From Owenia fusiformis (taxonomy: Eukaryota; Annelida; Polychaeta; Sabellida; Oweniidae), in the NCBI GenBank assembly GCA_903813345.2, contig CAIIXF020000010.1, positions 14,755,181 through 14,819,180 on the forward strand: DNA of 64,000 bases. Direction: 5' to 3'. The notes under the pieces were generated by a model, which worked only from the letters and a program-made list of their open reading frames with translations, was not told the origin of the DNA and ran no database searches. A program made the position numbers and the translations under genes. Below are positions 12,813 to 26,025 of this stretch, one piece after another (position 1 is the stretch's first letter; every line of letters begins with the position of its first letter).

Positions 12813-15800
12813 AACCACCAGGGAGCCATTCCACATTCAGTTACAACTAATAGGACATAAGAACTCAATAATAACCTATATATACCCTTTGCTAGGGTTT
12901 TATTTTATGTATCAATTTCTTATGTAGACAAACACTATTCTGAGGCTAGAGACTTTGATAAAGATAATACATAATTTCTAACAGAAACAAGACACAGACT
13001 GATAAATATCACACTTAGAAAGAAAGAGCAAAATGGCCATTCTATTAACCTCTTGAATCCCAGGCTTTAACATCGGTTGAAACCAGAGAATTTTTCATTT
13101 TTGCCACCTTTTGAAATTTTACGACAAACCTTTACAACTTAATAAAATTTTAGTGAAAAATTTTGTGACGGATTTTTTCATCACTCAAGGTCATTTCTGA
13201 GGTGACGAGAAATCCTGTCACTCCAGGTAGTCAAGAGATTAATTACAAAGAATGCTAAAAATCTAACCAGTGCTTTCAAGTTCATTAAATAAATAAACAG
13301 TTTTACAATCTTGATTCCATGATTATAAGATTTCTTGTTGTGCCCACCCGCCCAGTAGCACAAAATGGTGACAACATAGCATTATTCTTTATTTGATAAA
13401 ATGTAGACAATCAAGTTTTCTAATGTCTTGTCTAGTTGTTAAAGTTTTGAATATCTGCAATTTTATTTAAACGCATTACCACTTTAAACTGCGTGGATAC
13501 TATGCCCAATAGGATGTCATCCACTTGTAAATGTATGTCTTTAATCTTAATCTTGGAAAATAAAAAACAATAACATTAACTAAACTTTAATTCTGTTTTG
13601 TCATAAAATCAGTGCAAGTGCTATAAAAGCTCTCCAAGAATATACAGTTGGTATCTATTGAAGCAATTGCTATTGTCTAAGATTGCCTCCCATTATCTAT
13701 GGTTAATGGGGCAAAAAATTGCTCTACCTATCCGGTACTAATATTGCGGAAATTGCATTGAATAACAGCGATGCAGTAATATTATATTACAACTGTCCGT
13801 TTTCTAGAAATCAGCGTTTTTTCACGAGAAACATCTTTTTATATTAAGTGATCAAAACCGAACATAAACAGAGTTCTCGCCAGGATTGATTTCAAATAGA
13901 TATTAAGGTCTTATCTCATCTAGTCATATCTTTGATCTAGTCTATGGTGAAAGAATTGTCATCTGACGGAAATAACCAGTTGCAACAATGCGGGGGATTT
14001 GCGACATCATATGCCTTAAAATTAAGCTTCATCATAGAATCAAGCCTAGTATTAAACATCTCTGTATCATAAAAGCTGGGAAAAAGAGAAAATGACTGAA
14101 TATATCGTAAAATCTTCTCTAGAAAAATTCCAACTAGGAAGGATGTGATCCAGAGTGCTTAGCTTTAAAGGTCACAGTTAGACTTACATGTACAGATATA
14201 TTGGCAATAAAATATAACAGCAGATGCAAGGTTAAACCACAAAATCTGAAAACAGAGTACAGAACTGTCACAATCTTTGTAAACAAAGTCAAAAGTCAAT
14301 AAAGTCAAAGTCAATTGTAAATCAACACAAGTTTTTTGGTACGGGTTGTATGCCAGTAGGCTTTGTGATCTCAAGTCATAATTATTGATTTAATAGACAT
14401 ATTCGTGATAAGAGTTCAGATGGTAATTTACATAAATATCTCCCATGATGCATCGCTTTTGAAGGGACACATTTTCATTGGCCCACTGAACGAGTCGATT
14501 ACTCTGAACGAAACTGGAGACTGCAAAGTCAAAGGTCACGATCAGCTAATTTCATTGGTCGAAGATTACATCATAGCGCCATATGTATAGCATCATATTG
14601 GCGGAAGATTGCTCGAAAAAATTTCAACACATTCTGATAAAACTAGCGTGAATCTTGACAAAAATGACAGTTTTTCAGCCTCCGATATTCCACCAGCACT
14701 CGAACATAGTTACATGATCCATTCTATTCAATAATCAGAAAGATAATCAGAGATTCAAAGTTACATTATTTATATTTTTTCGATCTTCAATGATGCTGAG
14801 CAATTTGTGGGAAATCAGTGACAACACTGGAATTGGACGACATTTCCAACTAAAGATTTCTTCGGACTTGGGGATTATGGCTCATAAAGCCTTGCTGTAC
14901 ATCTTAATATCATACATATCTATCATTTGTGCAAATGCAACACTACATAAATGTTTAATAAAGCCGTAGTGCGGCATTGACAATCGCACTCCTGTGTAAT
15001 CCAATGGGAAAGAACCCAGATGTAGACAAAGTTATACCTCTCATGAGAACTCTTCAAACGTGAGGTAACTAAACTGAACTAAACTAAAAATCTATCGCTT
15101 GGAAGTTGGAAACATATTTTGCAAGACAAAATGTTAGCAATATTAGAACCTGTTACTTCTTCAAAAGAAAGAAGTTATAGGACCATGATAATATCAATTA
15201 TAAAATGCCATAGCAATGTAAATGTATCCTCATATTTTGATACGAAGAGGTACAGGAATCATATCCAATACTCTATTATGCCATTTAAGTGCAAAGAGAG
15301 AATTAGAAATTTGATAATGAAAAAAATATTTTGTAAAAATTTGCCTTAAAGGTACTCTCAAATTACATCTTTACTAATTTGCCTTTTTATGACAGTAATA
15401 TTTGCTATGAAGTATATCCTGCATCTTCATATTAGAGTCTGAAAATCAATGCAATATTGTGTAGGTGTTGTATACGGAGTTATTTCATATTCCACCAGAC
15501 ATAAAGTAAAATGCTTGATTTCTAGCTTATTATACAGTAGAAAAGAAAATTCAGAATAGTATATGATTGTTATTTGTTAAACAATTGAATTAATGGACTT
15601 TTTGCATTGTCAGATTTTAATTCTTTATTGCAGAATGCAGAATGTAGCTTGGCCTTTTGTGTAACAGAGTACTGAACATGATTATACTGAAGTCAATTGA
15701 TAATTTAGTAATATGATCATATCATCTGCATCGAGCCTTATTGAACTGAATCAATTTAGAGGTGTTTATAAGCAGATAAAAGATCACTCACTGTCACTAC

Positions 15801-16876
15801 CATGAAGTCATCCACACTTTCCATGTAAATATAGACCATGTAACCGTAGTAGAACAAGATATTGGTTCACTAGGGAAAACAACTACATATCCGATACATA
15901 TTATCACCTACATTGTAGCATCCTAAGCCTGTACTATCCACTCGTAAAGAGGAACTCTGATCAATTTTTAAAGGATAATGACTTTGTGAGTCGTGAAACC
16001 AAAGGCTAGTAGTACACCCTTGTTCTGCACACTCATGCAAATCAGTACCAGACATTGCATCAAGAGTATGGTACCGTTTGAGTGTGGTGCTGCATAGTTT
16101 TCATGGTACTGTTTTAAAGTGGGTACAATATTCTCATTTTCATAGACAAAAATTAGTCAATTTTTCATGATTTTTCTCAGGTGGGTGCGAGCCAATTTTC
16201 AAAATCTCAGGTAGGTGCTGCGCCCACTTGGTTTAATGCTGGGGAGATCACTGCATATGGTACCATATTTCACAGTACCATACAGTATTGCCAAAACAGT
16301 ACTGTACGGTACTGTTGGAGATTGGTTGTACATGTAGATGAAGCTCTCTTTTAAATAAGTAAATTCAAACTATTAATAATTACATAAGCCTTAAGACCAA
16401 TGATCATCTCATTCCTCAGTCTACTTGACTATTTATCAATTACTCAGTTAGGTAATATATAGGACAGTCCAGACAATCTGCGGAAATATGGATATTGCCT
16501 ATTGATTAACTAGAGCATCTCTCTCAAACCATTTTTCTTTCCTTTTCTGGAAAAATTGGAATGTATATGTACAGTCATGCCTCTAGCCAGCTTATGTCAA
16601 GGGGGGGGGGGCAGTTTTAATGTACAGTTACTATTTTTCTCTCATCTTTTTTAATTTAGACACATATTTTTGTAATTCATTTTAGATTTAGTTAAAGTTA
16701 AAGCCCAATATTGATTCAAAAAAAGTTTTAACTTTCCAGTTAAACATATTTTGGATCAGACGCAGTATTGTACCTTTTTAGGTATGATAAAAAGGATGCC
16801 TAGATTAGTTTGAAGTTGAATAAGTGAAATATAATATAAGTTACATAAATATCCCATATTTATTTCTCAAACCAGA
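12813..16876. repeat. Tandem segmental duplication, copy 1 (4,064 bp)
   Basis: The whole block recurs at +4,065. It begins 'aaccaccagggagccattcc' and ends 'tttctcaaaccaga'. Between the copies I noticed only two substitutions: ccggtacta versus ctggtacta near 13,733, and gttaaacaa versus gtttaacaa near 15,578. Even the 11-G run near 16,602 is unchanged. This copy keeps the uninterrupted sequence where copy 2 carries a hAT-like insertion. It contains no recognisable gene. Confidence 0.96.
16121..16252 (+). repeat. Interspersed repeat 'GTGGGTGCA' family, copy 3
   Basis: It contains 'ttctcaggtgggtgcgagcc' and ends 'aatgctggggagatcactg'. It lies inside duplication copy 1 and is repeated in copy 2 at 20,186-20,317. 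Non-coding. Confidence 0.7.
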
Positions 16877-16877
16877 G

Positions 16878-19800
16878 AACCACCAGGGAGCCATTCCACA
16901 TTCAGTTACAACTAATAGGACATAAGAACTCAATAATAACCTATATATACCCTTTGCTAGGGTTTTATTTTATGTATCAATTTCTTATGTAGACAAACAC
17001 TATTCTGAGGCTAGAGACTTTGATAAAGATAATACATAATTTCTAACAGAAACAAGACACAGACTGATAAATATCACACTTAGAAAGAAAGAGCAAAATG
17101 GCCATTCTATTAACCTCTTGAATCCCAGGCTTTAACATCGGTTGAAACCAGAGAATTTTTCATTTTTGCCACCTTTTGAAATTTTACGACAAACCTTTAC
17201 AACTTAATAAAATTTTAGTGAAAAATTTTGTGACGGATTTTTTCATCACTCAAGGTCATTTCTGAGGTGACGAGAAATCCTGTCACTCCAGGTAGTCAAG
17301 AGATTAATTACAAAGAATGCTAAAAATCTAACCAGTGCTTTCAAGTTCATTAAATAAATAAACAGTTTTACAATCTTGATTCCATGATTATAAGATTTCT
17401 TGTTGTGCCCACCCGCCCAGTAGCACAAAATGGTGACAACATAGCATTATTCTTTATTTGATAAAATGTAGACAATCAAGTTTTCTAATGTCTTGTCTAG
17501 TTGTTAAAGTTTTGAATATCTGCAATTTTATTTAAACGCATTACCACTTTAAACTGCGTGGATACTATGCCCAATAGGATGTCATCCACTTGTAAATGTA
17601 TGTCTTTAATCTTAATCTTGGAAAATAAAAAACAATAACATTAACTAAACTTTAATTCTGTTTTGTCATAAAATCAGTGCAAGTGCTATAAAAGCTCTCC
17701 AAGAATATACAGTTGGTATCTATTGAAGCAATTGCTATTGTCTAAGATTGCCTCCCATTATCTATGGTTAATGGGGCAAAAAATTGCTCTACCTATCTGG
17801 TACTAATATTGCGGAAATTGCATTGAATAACAGCGATGCAGTAATATTATATTACAACTGTCCGTTTTCTAGAAATCAGCGTTTTTTCACGAGAAACATC
17901 TTTTTATATTAAGTGATCAAAACCGAACATAAACAGAGTTCTCGCCAGGATTGATTTCAAATAGATATTAAGGTCTTATCTCATCTAGTCATATCTTTGA
18001 TCTAGTCTATGGTGAAAGAATTGTCATCTGACGGAAATAACCAGTTGCAACAATGCGGGGGATTTGCGACATCATATGCCTTAAAATTAAGCTTCATCAT
18101 AGAATCAAGCCTAGTATTAAACATCTCTGTATCATAAAAGCTGGGAAAAAGAGAAAATGACTGAATATATCGTAAAATCTTCTCTAGAAAAATTCCAACT
18201 AGGAAGGATGTGATCCAGAGTGCTTAGCTTTAAAGGTCACAGTTAGACTTACATGTACAGATATATTGGCAATAAAATATAACAGCAGATGCAAGGTTAA
18301 ACCACAAAATCTGAAAACAGAGTACAGAACTGTCACAATCTTTGTAAACAAAGTCAAAAGTCAATAAAGTCAAAGTCAATTGTAAATCAACACAAGTTTT
18401 TTGGTACGGGTTGTATGCCAGTAGGCTTTGTGATCTCAAGTCATAATTATTGATTTAATAGACATATTCGTGATAAGAGTTCAGATGGTAATTTACATAA
18501 ATATCTCCCATGATGCATCGCTTTTGAAGGGACACATTTTCATTGGCCCACTGAACGAGTCGATTACTCTGAACGAAACTGGAGACTGCAAAGTCAAAGG
18601 TCACGATCAGCTAATTTCATTGGTCGAAGATTACATCATAGCGCCATATGTATAGCATCATATTGGCGGAAGATTGCTCGAAAAAATTTCAACACATTCT
18701 GATAAAACTAGCGTGAATCTTGACAAAAATGACAGTTTTTCAGCCTCCGATATTCCACCAGCACTCGAACATAGTTACATGATCCATTCTATTCAATAAT
18801 CAGAAAGATAATCAGAGATTCAAAGTTACATTATTTATATTTTTTCGATCTTCAATGATGCTGAGCAATTTGTGGGAAATCAGTGACAACACTGGAATTG
18901 GACGACATTTCCAACTAAAGATTTCTTCGGACTTGGGGATTATGGCTCATAAAGCCTTGCTGTACATCTTAATATCATACATATCTATCATTTGTGCAAA
19001 TGCAACACTACATAAATGTTTAATAAAGCCGTAGTGCGGCATTGACAATCGCACTCCTGTGTAATCCAATGGGAAAGAACCCAGATGTAGACAAAGTTAT
19101 ACCTCTCATGAGAACTCTTCAAACGTGAGGTAACTAAACTGAACTAAACTAAAAATCTATCGCTTGGAAGTTGGAAACATATTTTGCAAGACAAAATGTT
19201 AGCAATATTAGAACCTGTTACTTCTTCAAAAGAAAGAAGTTATAGGACCATGATAATATCAATTATAAAATGCCATAGCAATGTAAATGTATCCTCATAT
19301 TTTGATACGAAGAGGTACAGGAATCATATCCAATACTCTATTATGCCATTTAAGTGCAAAGAGAGAATTAGAAATTTGATAATGAAAAAAATATTTTGTA
19401 AAAATTTGCCTTAAAGGTACTCTCAAATTACATCTTTACTAATTTGCCTTTTTATGACAGTAATATTTGCTATGAAGTATATCCTGCATCTTCATATTAG
19501 AGTCTGAAAATCAATGCAATATTGTGTAGGTGTTGTATACGGAGTTATTTCATATTCCACCAGACATAAAGTAAAATGCTTGATTTCTAGCTTATTATAC
19601 AGTAGAAAAGAAAATTCAGAATAGTATATGATTGTTATTTGTTTAACAATTGAATTAATGGACTTTTTGCATTGTCAGATTTTAATTCTTTATTGCAGAA
19701 TGCAGAATGTAGCTTGGCCTTTTGTGTAACAGAGTACTGAACATGATTATACTGAAGTCAATTGATAATTTAGTAATATGATCATATCATCTGCATCGAG

Positions 19801-21516
19801 CCTTATTGAACTGAATCAATTTAGAGGTGTTTATAAGCAGATAAAAGATCACTCACTGTCACTACCATGAAGTCATCCACACTTTCCATGTAAATATAGA
19901 CCATGTAACCGTAGTAGAACAAGATATTGGTTCACTAGGGAAAACAACTACATATCCGATACATATTATCACCTACATTGTAGCATCCTAAGCCTGTACT
20001 ATCCACTCGTAAAGAGGAACTCTGATCAATTTTTAAAGGATAATGACTTTGTGAGTCGTGAAACCAAAGGCTAGTAGTACACCCTTGTTCTGCACACTCA
20101 TGCAAATCAGTACCAGACATTGCATCAAGAGTATGGTACCGTTTGAGTGTGGTGCTGCATAGTTTTCATGGTACTGTTTTAAAGTGGGTACAATATTCTC
20201 ATTTTCATAGACAAAAATTAGTCAATTTTTCATGATTTTTCTCAGGTGGGTGCGAGCCAATTTTCAAAATCTCAGGTAGGTGCTGCGCCCACTTGGTTTA
20301 ATGCTGGGGAGATCACTGCATATGGTACCATATTTCACAGTACCATACAGTATTGCCAAAACAGTACTGTACGGTACTGTTGGAGATTGGTTGTACATGT
20401 AGATGAAGCTCTCTTTTAAATAAGTAAATTCAAACTATTAATAATTACATAAGCCTTAAGACCAATGATCATCTCATTCCTCAGTCTACTTGACTATTTA
20501 TCAATTACTCAGTTAGGTAATATATAGGACAGTCCAGACAATCTGCGGAAATATGGATATTGCCTATTGATTAACTAGAGCATCTCTCTCAAACCATTTT
20601 TCTTTCCTTTTCTGGAAAAATTGGAATGTATATGTACAGTCATGCCTCTAGCCAGCTTATGTCAAGGGGGGGGGGGCAGTTTTAATGTACAGTTACTATT
20701 TTTCTCTCATCTTTTTTAATTTAGACACATATTTTTGTAATTCATTTTAGATTTAGTTAAAGTTAAAGCTAGGGCTGCCATCATTAGTCGGAACGTCGAC
20801 TTGTCAGTCAAAATGCAAGTTCGACAACGAAGTCGACAAAATTCCCGTCATGTCGACAGCAAACGATATCAATACTTACTTGAAAATATCCAAATGGCCC
20901 CAATACATTTCAATACACATTTCAACGTGTTATGTGCGCGTATTCTGCGGAAATATTGTTCACATTCATTTCATTTTCAAAAAATAAATTCACCCGGAAG
21001 TTCCCTTCATGACTTCTCTTCTCTCTTGCGAGACGTTGTACGAGATTTCGCCCGAGCAGTCGAAATAAATCCCGGTCGAAACATTGCAGGTATTTGTCCC
21101 ATTTTCGTCTATAATATTCTATTAACTTGGCATTTAGTAACAATATTAGGCAATTACATACCAATATGAATATAAGTTATATGAAGCTTTTCCCCGATAG
21201 TGTTTAATTTTTCTTTTTTTCTTTTTTTCCCGATGATTTTTTCTCCCTGGAAAGTTCGATTGTTCGATTGTCGACAATATTTTCGACAGCAGAGTTCGAC
21301 TGTCGACACTGACATTTGAGTTCGATGGCAGCCCTAGTTAAAGCCCAATATTGATTCAAAAAAAGTTTTAACTTTCCAGTTAAACATATTTTGGATCAGA
21401 CGCAGTATTGTACCTTTTTAGGTATGATAAAAAGGATGCCTAGATTAGTTTGAAGTTGAATAAGTGAAATATAATATAAGTTACATAAATATCCCATATT
21501 TATTTCTCAAACCAGA
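16878..21516. repeat. Tandem segmental duplication, copy 2, interrupted by a hAT-like element
   Basis: It starts with the same 'aaccaccagggagcc' as copy 1, after a single junction base (g at 16,877), and ends 'tttctcaaaccaga' at 21,516. Its length of 4,639 bp minus the 567-bp insertion and 8-bp target duplication is 4,064 bp, exactly the copy 1 length. Either a very recent tandem duplication or an assembly duplication of two haplotypes would look like this. Confidence 0.95.
20770..21336. mobile_element. hAT-like non-autonomous element (567 bp) with empty site in the window
   Basis: It begins TAGGGCTGCC and ends GGCAGCCCTA and is flanked by a perfect 8-bp direct repeat, gttaaagc (20,762-20,769 and 21,337-21,344). 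The unfilled target, with one gttaaagc, is visible in duplication copy 1. The interior is dense in gtcgac/ttcgac motifs near both ends. The 8-bp duplication and these ends fit the hAT superfamily. A 122-codon open frame at 20,801-21,169 has no transposase features and is probably fortuitous. Confidence 0.9.
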
Positions 21517-21624
21517 TCTGTGCCTTTATAGGAGAAGAATGGACTGATGCAAGACTTGTGACAATTTCATTTTATTGTTGCAATTTGCAATGCTTATGCT
21601 TAACTTTTTCATATGTTTATGTAG

Positions 21625-21815
21625 CAGTGATCTCTCCAGCATTAAAGCAAGTAGGCACAGCACCCATCTGACATTTTTAAAAAGGCCTGCACCCACCTGG
21701 AAATTCATTTGCACCCACTTGAAAATGAGAAAATTCATGAGAAATGGGCATATTTTGACCAGATTTGGTCTGAATTGTGAAAATGAGAATTTTGCACCCA
21801 ATTCTGAGAAAAAAG
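21625..21815 (-). repeat. Interspersed repeat 'GTGGGTGCA' family, copy 5
   Basis: It starts 'cagtgatctctccagcatta' and contains 'cacccacctggaaattcatt', in the same orientation as the copy at 1,668-1,865. It lies just right of the tandem duplication. Non-coding. Confidence 0.72.
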
Positions 21816-21826
21816 AACATTGTGTA

Positions 21827-21905
21827 GGGTGACCATAAAGTTTCTTTCCAATATATTATCATACTAAGTCTGTGTATAGTGTAAAGAGACTTTATGGCCA
21901 CCCTG
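21827..21905. mobile_element. Short Tc1/mariner-like MITE (about 80 bp)
   Basis: The left end 'gggtgaccataaagtttct' is the imperfect inverse of the right end 'agactttatggccaccc', with TA on both outer sides. The arms are about 25 bp. Small size and TA flanks suggest a mariner-type MITE; exact limits are uncertain by a few bases. Confidence 0.55.
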
Positions 21906-22348
21906 TATATTATTTTGTTTACTGGGCTGTCAGTAGTATTTTGTAAACATTGAGTCACGCTTGCAGCTCTTTTTTTTAGCAAAGTGAAGTCGAGCTCTTG
22001 ACAAAGGACTATTATTGATCTAAGTAACAATTCATCCATGGTTTCATTAGATTAAAATTTTGACTGACACTTGTTTATCTATTTCACAAAAATTTTACTA
22101 GATGAAAACGGTCTCACATCCCGATCTACCAAGAAGTGATTCAACTGTCACATTTGTTTAATTTCATCTCATGGGACGTTCAGTTGTGACATGCCTATCT
22201 GTCAGCCTCTGTGGCACATTCGATATTATATACATGCCATAACTACAGATAACTTAAGCTGACATTTATATAAAAACAAACCATTAACCTATTTACCATA
22301 AACACAGAAACGTCAATAATAGTAAAGTACATGTAAATGTCATCTTAC

Positions 22349-22687
22349 CCCATGTTGACGACTGGCCTCGTTCAGTGCATTCAGCCATGCTTGTAGGAAG
22401 TCTGGTGTCGTCGTATAATGCAGGTACAACCAATTCACTGCAGAGTTTACCCACTGGCAACTCTCTCCGAAATTTGGACTGGAACCTTCGCCAGTTTCTG
22501 ACCAGCGAGGCTTCGGTTTCTGCCAATCTTTTATCTGCTTTCCAAACAACGAAAACACCACTGTCAACACGCCATATGACACTACTGTCAAAACTACTAC
22601 TCCAATGAAGAAAGCATCCAAGAGATCGACCTTTTCCCAGTCCATGGTTGTGTACCAAGTTTGTGCATTGCTTGCTGCATCAGCCAT
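22349..22687 (-). CDS. C2CD2/C2CD2L (TMEM24)-like gene, coding exon 1: ER anchor and start of SMP domain
   Basis: The exon encodes 113 residues from an ATG in good context (aacATGG) to a GTAAGA donor at 22,347-22,348, phase 0. Residues 25-49 form one hydrophobic segment (FFIGVVVLTVVSYGVLTVVF), fitting an N-terminal ER membrane anchor. After a polar stretch, residues 78-113 read CQWVNSAVNWLYLHY followed by FLQAWLNALNE, which matches the start of the SMP domain in C2CD2L. Family members move phosphatidylinositol-type lipids at ER-plasma membrane contacts. Two in-frame upstream ATGs, including one at 22,744, have no stop between, so a longer N-terminus is possible. Exon 2 is at 722-817. Gene A starts about 3.3 kb away in the opposite direction. 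Confidence 0.82.
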
Positions 22688-25600
22688 GTTGGAATAAGTT
22701 TCACCCAACTTGTACCACACTAACCTAGCTGTAATATCAACCATGATGGACCAATCAGAGCTCAGCAACCGGTAAGATAAATTTAGGGTATCATGTTCTA
22801 CTATTGCCAAAACGGGCTAAAGCCTACTGACGTCAGGAACCGCTAAATTATGATAACATCCTATCTATTTTTGGAACGGCACTTTCCGATTGAAAATTTT
22901 TTCTCCAGACTCGTTCTGGTCTGATTTCAAATCGAGGCTAAGGGGAATTCCCCGAAAGTGAAAGTGGGCGTGGCATACTTGTTGTTTTAGGGATTGATCA
23001 TTCAGTAAAAATATCAAGGTTGAAAATATATATATACTTTTTATGTACACGGGGCGAACATATGACATTTCGAATTAATATTACAATTGCAAACTATTGA
23101 ATTGAGTTAAAGCCAGCCTCTACAGCCTAAATAAATACCATTGCAGTATGTTAGTGTTGCCATCTTTGTATGCTTATAAAGTATCCAACTTCAATACCTG
23201 GGAAGATGGTGCCACAGGCCCGGGGCCACAGGATGGAGTTGAAGCTGTGGTATTCCTTAAAGGGTCCAAAACAAATTATGATTAACCATGCCCCTCTCAA
23301 ATTCTCTATACAACTCAAAAAAGGCACGAGATATATATTTGGGGGGAGGGTCAGCAGGGGCGGATCTTTGGGCCCCTAGAACCAAAAAGTGGGCCAAAAT
23401 TATGAGGCACATTTTCTTCAAAATTTGACCTAAAATTAAAAAAAAAAACCTTAGAAGGCCCATTTATGACCAAAAAGAACCACTTTTTGTGGCCTAAGGC
23501 CTTTTTTAGCTCAAAGTTTTTTGGGCTTAATTTTTTTTCTGGGTCCATCCAAAGGGGGGAGGGCAGCCCCCCAGATCCGCCAGTGGGGTCAGGGTCAGAG
23601 ATTTGATGAAATACCATCAGTATCCCTGACCTCGGACCAGTTACCAGTGCAGTACTAACATTCTTGACGCACTCTTGTATTTGTGCGACATCTATATAAA
23701 TACACATTATTTAAATTGTTGTTGCAACATTAAAGGTCATCATTTCACTGTCATCTTTTAAGACAGCGATCAGGTGCATCTGTCGAAGTTTACTAGTATA
23801 GGTGTCTCCATGCTAGTTTAGAACAAACTAGAGATCTATATCTGGGACACGATAATAATACCGGTCGTCCCGTTTCTTTGTCTCTGAAACCAATGTGATC
23901 TTGTTTTAGCGTAAATAATAGATGACATTAGGGATTAGAATTTCACCTTCCTTTTGAATATGGATGCCCTTCATTCAAGTAATGACTTTTACTCTGCCCA
24001 TATGAATAATGCACAACCACCATATGTCAGATTTATGTAGAGGGCTGCATGTGCATAGATCTCATTCTACTTCTTGGAGAAGAAGACATTATTATCGTCA
24101 ATACACGACCGGTGGACCGGGAGTTACGCTGCAAAAGACCTAAAAACTAATCAACTGTCCTATTAAAGAGACCACGATTAAAAGTAAGTTTCGAAAAATT
24201 GTCACAATTTTACTCTTTTGGTCTATCATTCTTTCTCCTGCCTATTTTTTATTTTTTCAAAAAACTCACCAGTTCTGACTTACTATCAAGATAATCATTT
24301 TTAATGTTATATGGCAATCCAGGGCAATCATACATTTTCAATGAACCTGTATATTTGATCACTTTATACATCCCAATTCTTTTTCAGACAATACAATTGA
24401 AATAAAAGGAGATATTGGATTGCTTTTTTTGATTTTCCCAACATTTTGCACTCTCTAACAACACATCTGTAACTGATGAATCGTTTTAATTAGGATATCT
24501 ATATCGTTTATATTATCTATTTTAGGAATCAGTATTAAAATAATGAATATTCGAATGTTTGAAAACAATTATATTATTTTCGGTAAATACCAACTGTAAA
24601 AAAGTGAGAAAAATCTGTTGAATTAAATCTTCCACTAAGCCCTTGTTCAATGGGCAGACACACTCAACCTTGAGCGTGTTGGAGACAAATCGAAACCCAA
24701 TGACAAATCCATTTATTCATTTCGGTGACAAGGTCAGGGTTACAACTGTTAAATTAAAGAGTTAAGTAAATAATTTCAAATTGTTAAAAGCATAAAAACA
24801 TGAGATTCTTTAGATAGCATTCAAGTTCTTTCAATATTTTGATGGGTTGAAATTCCTCGTCCATTTGTCGTGTTCTTGTATCCGGGTAGGTCTTCGTTTA
24901 TGTCGTATCTTGATAAACACGATCATAAAATATGACTGGTATATCAACATTTAATTACTGAATCCTAGGTTCCATAGCTCTTATTTTCTCCGAAAGGGAA
25001 CTAGATCCCTTTCCCTTCGCATTCGTTCGACTTCACTTCTTAAAAGAGAGCTTCATCTAGTTTATAATAGACTCTGCACGCAGGGTGAGATCAGAATAAA
25101 CTTTAGCTATCACTGACTCTTGAAAAATGGACACGGACCTCAAATTGGAAAATCTCGGCTACTTTATATTGAATTCTGCAAGATGATAATTGTTGATAAA
25201 CTATGTCGTCTCATTTTTCTCATCCGTGAGATGTGACAAAAAGGTTGTGCAATTGTTGACAATATATTTTGTCCCCTTTTTCAAAAGATTCACTTCTCAT
25301 TATAAAAAGTGGCTCTGTCTAGAATGTTACAATTGCTTCGGGGGTAAACAGTTAACGTTTTGACCCTTTTTATCCTCTCTTTCATTTTAACAGTATGGGA
25401 GGTTTTAATTACAAAAAATCCTTTCATTTGTACGTGAATAGAGGTTTATCAGAACAAATATCAGAATGACTTTTTCGGAGGAAAGAAGTTCAATATTGAT
25501 CTATCAGTCTCTATTCGACGCAAAATAAAATAACACTGTCTTGTGTGTGTTTCTTTGTATTGCCTCCACAGAAATAAAATACTTTGTGAAAAAGTCTTTC

Positions 25601-26025
25601 GAAATAAAAAAGGCAAAAGTAATTCAAAGAGATTTAACTTTAATACACTTACAACAAGCGTTTTCATTAATTGAAATAATTTTTGTGGTACTCAAGGAAT
25701 CGCATCTGGGGATACAATAAAGATTTCTGAATTCCACTTGCAGTTTCAATAGTTTAAAAACCTCAATGTTTAATATACTACAAAGACTGTAAAGCACTTG
25801 ACACGAACGAGTCCTAGAAGAATACATCTACTAGAAATGAAGTCCCATACCTATTAAATATCGAGTGGGATTTGCTGTAAACTCTTTGATAATAGGCGTA
25901 AAGCAAATTTACTTTTTATTTTGCATTTAGAGTTGGAATTCCATAGAAGGAACAAGTACATGTGATTTGACACAGTTATCGTGAGCTGACCATTGACATA
26001 GGACACTGGAAGTTTGGAACACGCG
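22688..26025. other. Head-to-head intergenic region between the C2CD2-like gene and gene A
   Basis: About 3.3 kb separates two divergently transcribed starts, so promoters of both genes should lie here. No clear TATA box or CpG cluster stands out. Apart from a hAT-like MITE (23,355-23,585) and a recurring 'cttaaaagagagcttcatct' motif near 25,038, I recognise nothing. Confidence 0.6.
23355..23585. mobile_element. hAT-like MITE (231 bp)
   Basis: The ends CAGGGGCGGATCT and AGATCCGCCAGTG are imperfect inverses. A 7-bp direct repeat, gggtcag, flanks both sides (23,348-23,354 and 23,586-23,592), consistent with an eroded 8-bp hAT duplication. The interior is G/C-run rich and non-coding. Confidence 0.65.

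Larger units (their letters stand above)
818..22348 (-). other. Giant first intron (about 21.5 kb) of the C2CD2-like gene
   Basis: This is the interval between the GT donor of exon 1 (22,347-22,348) and the AG acceptor of exon 2 (818-819). I see no other convincing coding exon in it on either strand: open frames are short, lack family features, and many fall in repeats. It is filled with mobile-element sequence, listed separately, plus a 4.06-kb tandem duplication. Stretches with nothing recognisable include 2,340-4,080, 4,450-6,020, 8,100-10,750 and 10,860-12,810. Confidence 0.7.

Noticed and set aside
13181-20120. Repeated 60-76-codon open frames as genes (13,181; 14,165; 14,405; 15,119 and partners at +4,065)
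   Set aside because: They repeat only because the 4.06-kb block is duplicated. Identity extends equally through non-coding parts, and no domain or splice structure is seen.
20801-21169. A 122-codon coding gene
   Set aside because: It lies within the hAT-like element, lacks transposase motifs, and the overlapping minus-strand frame is equally open.
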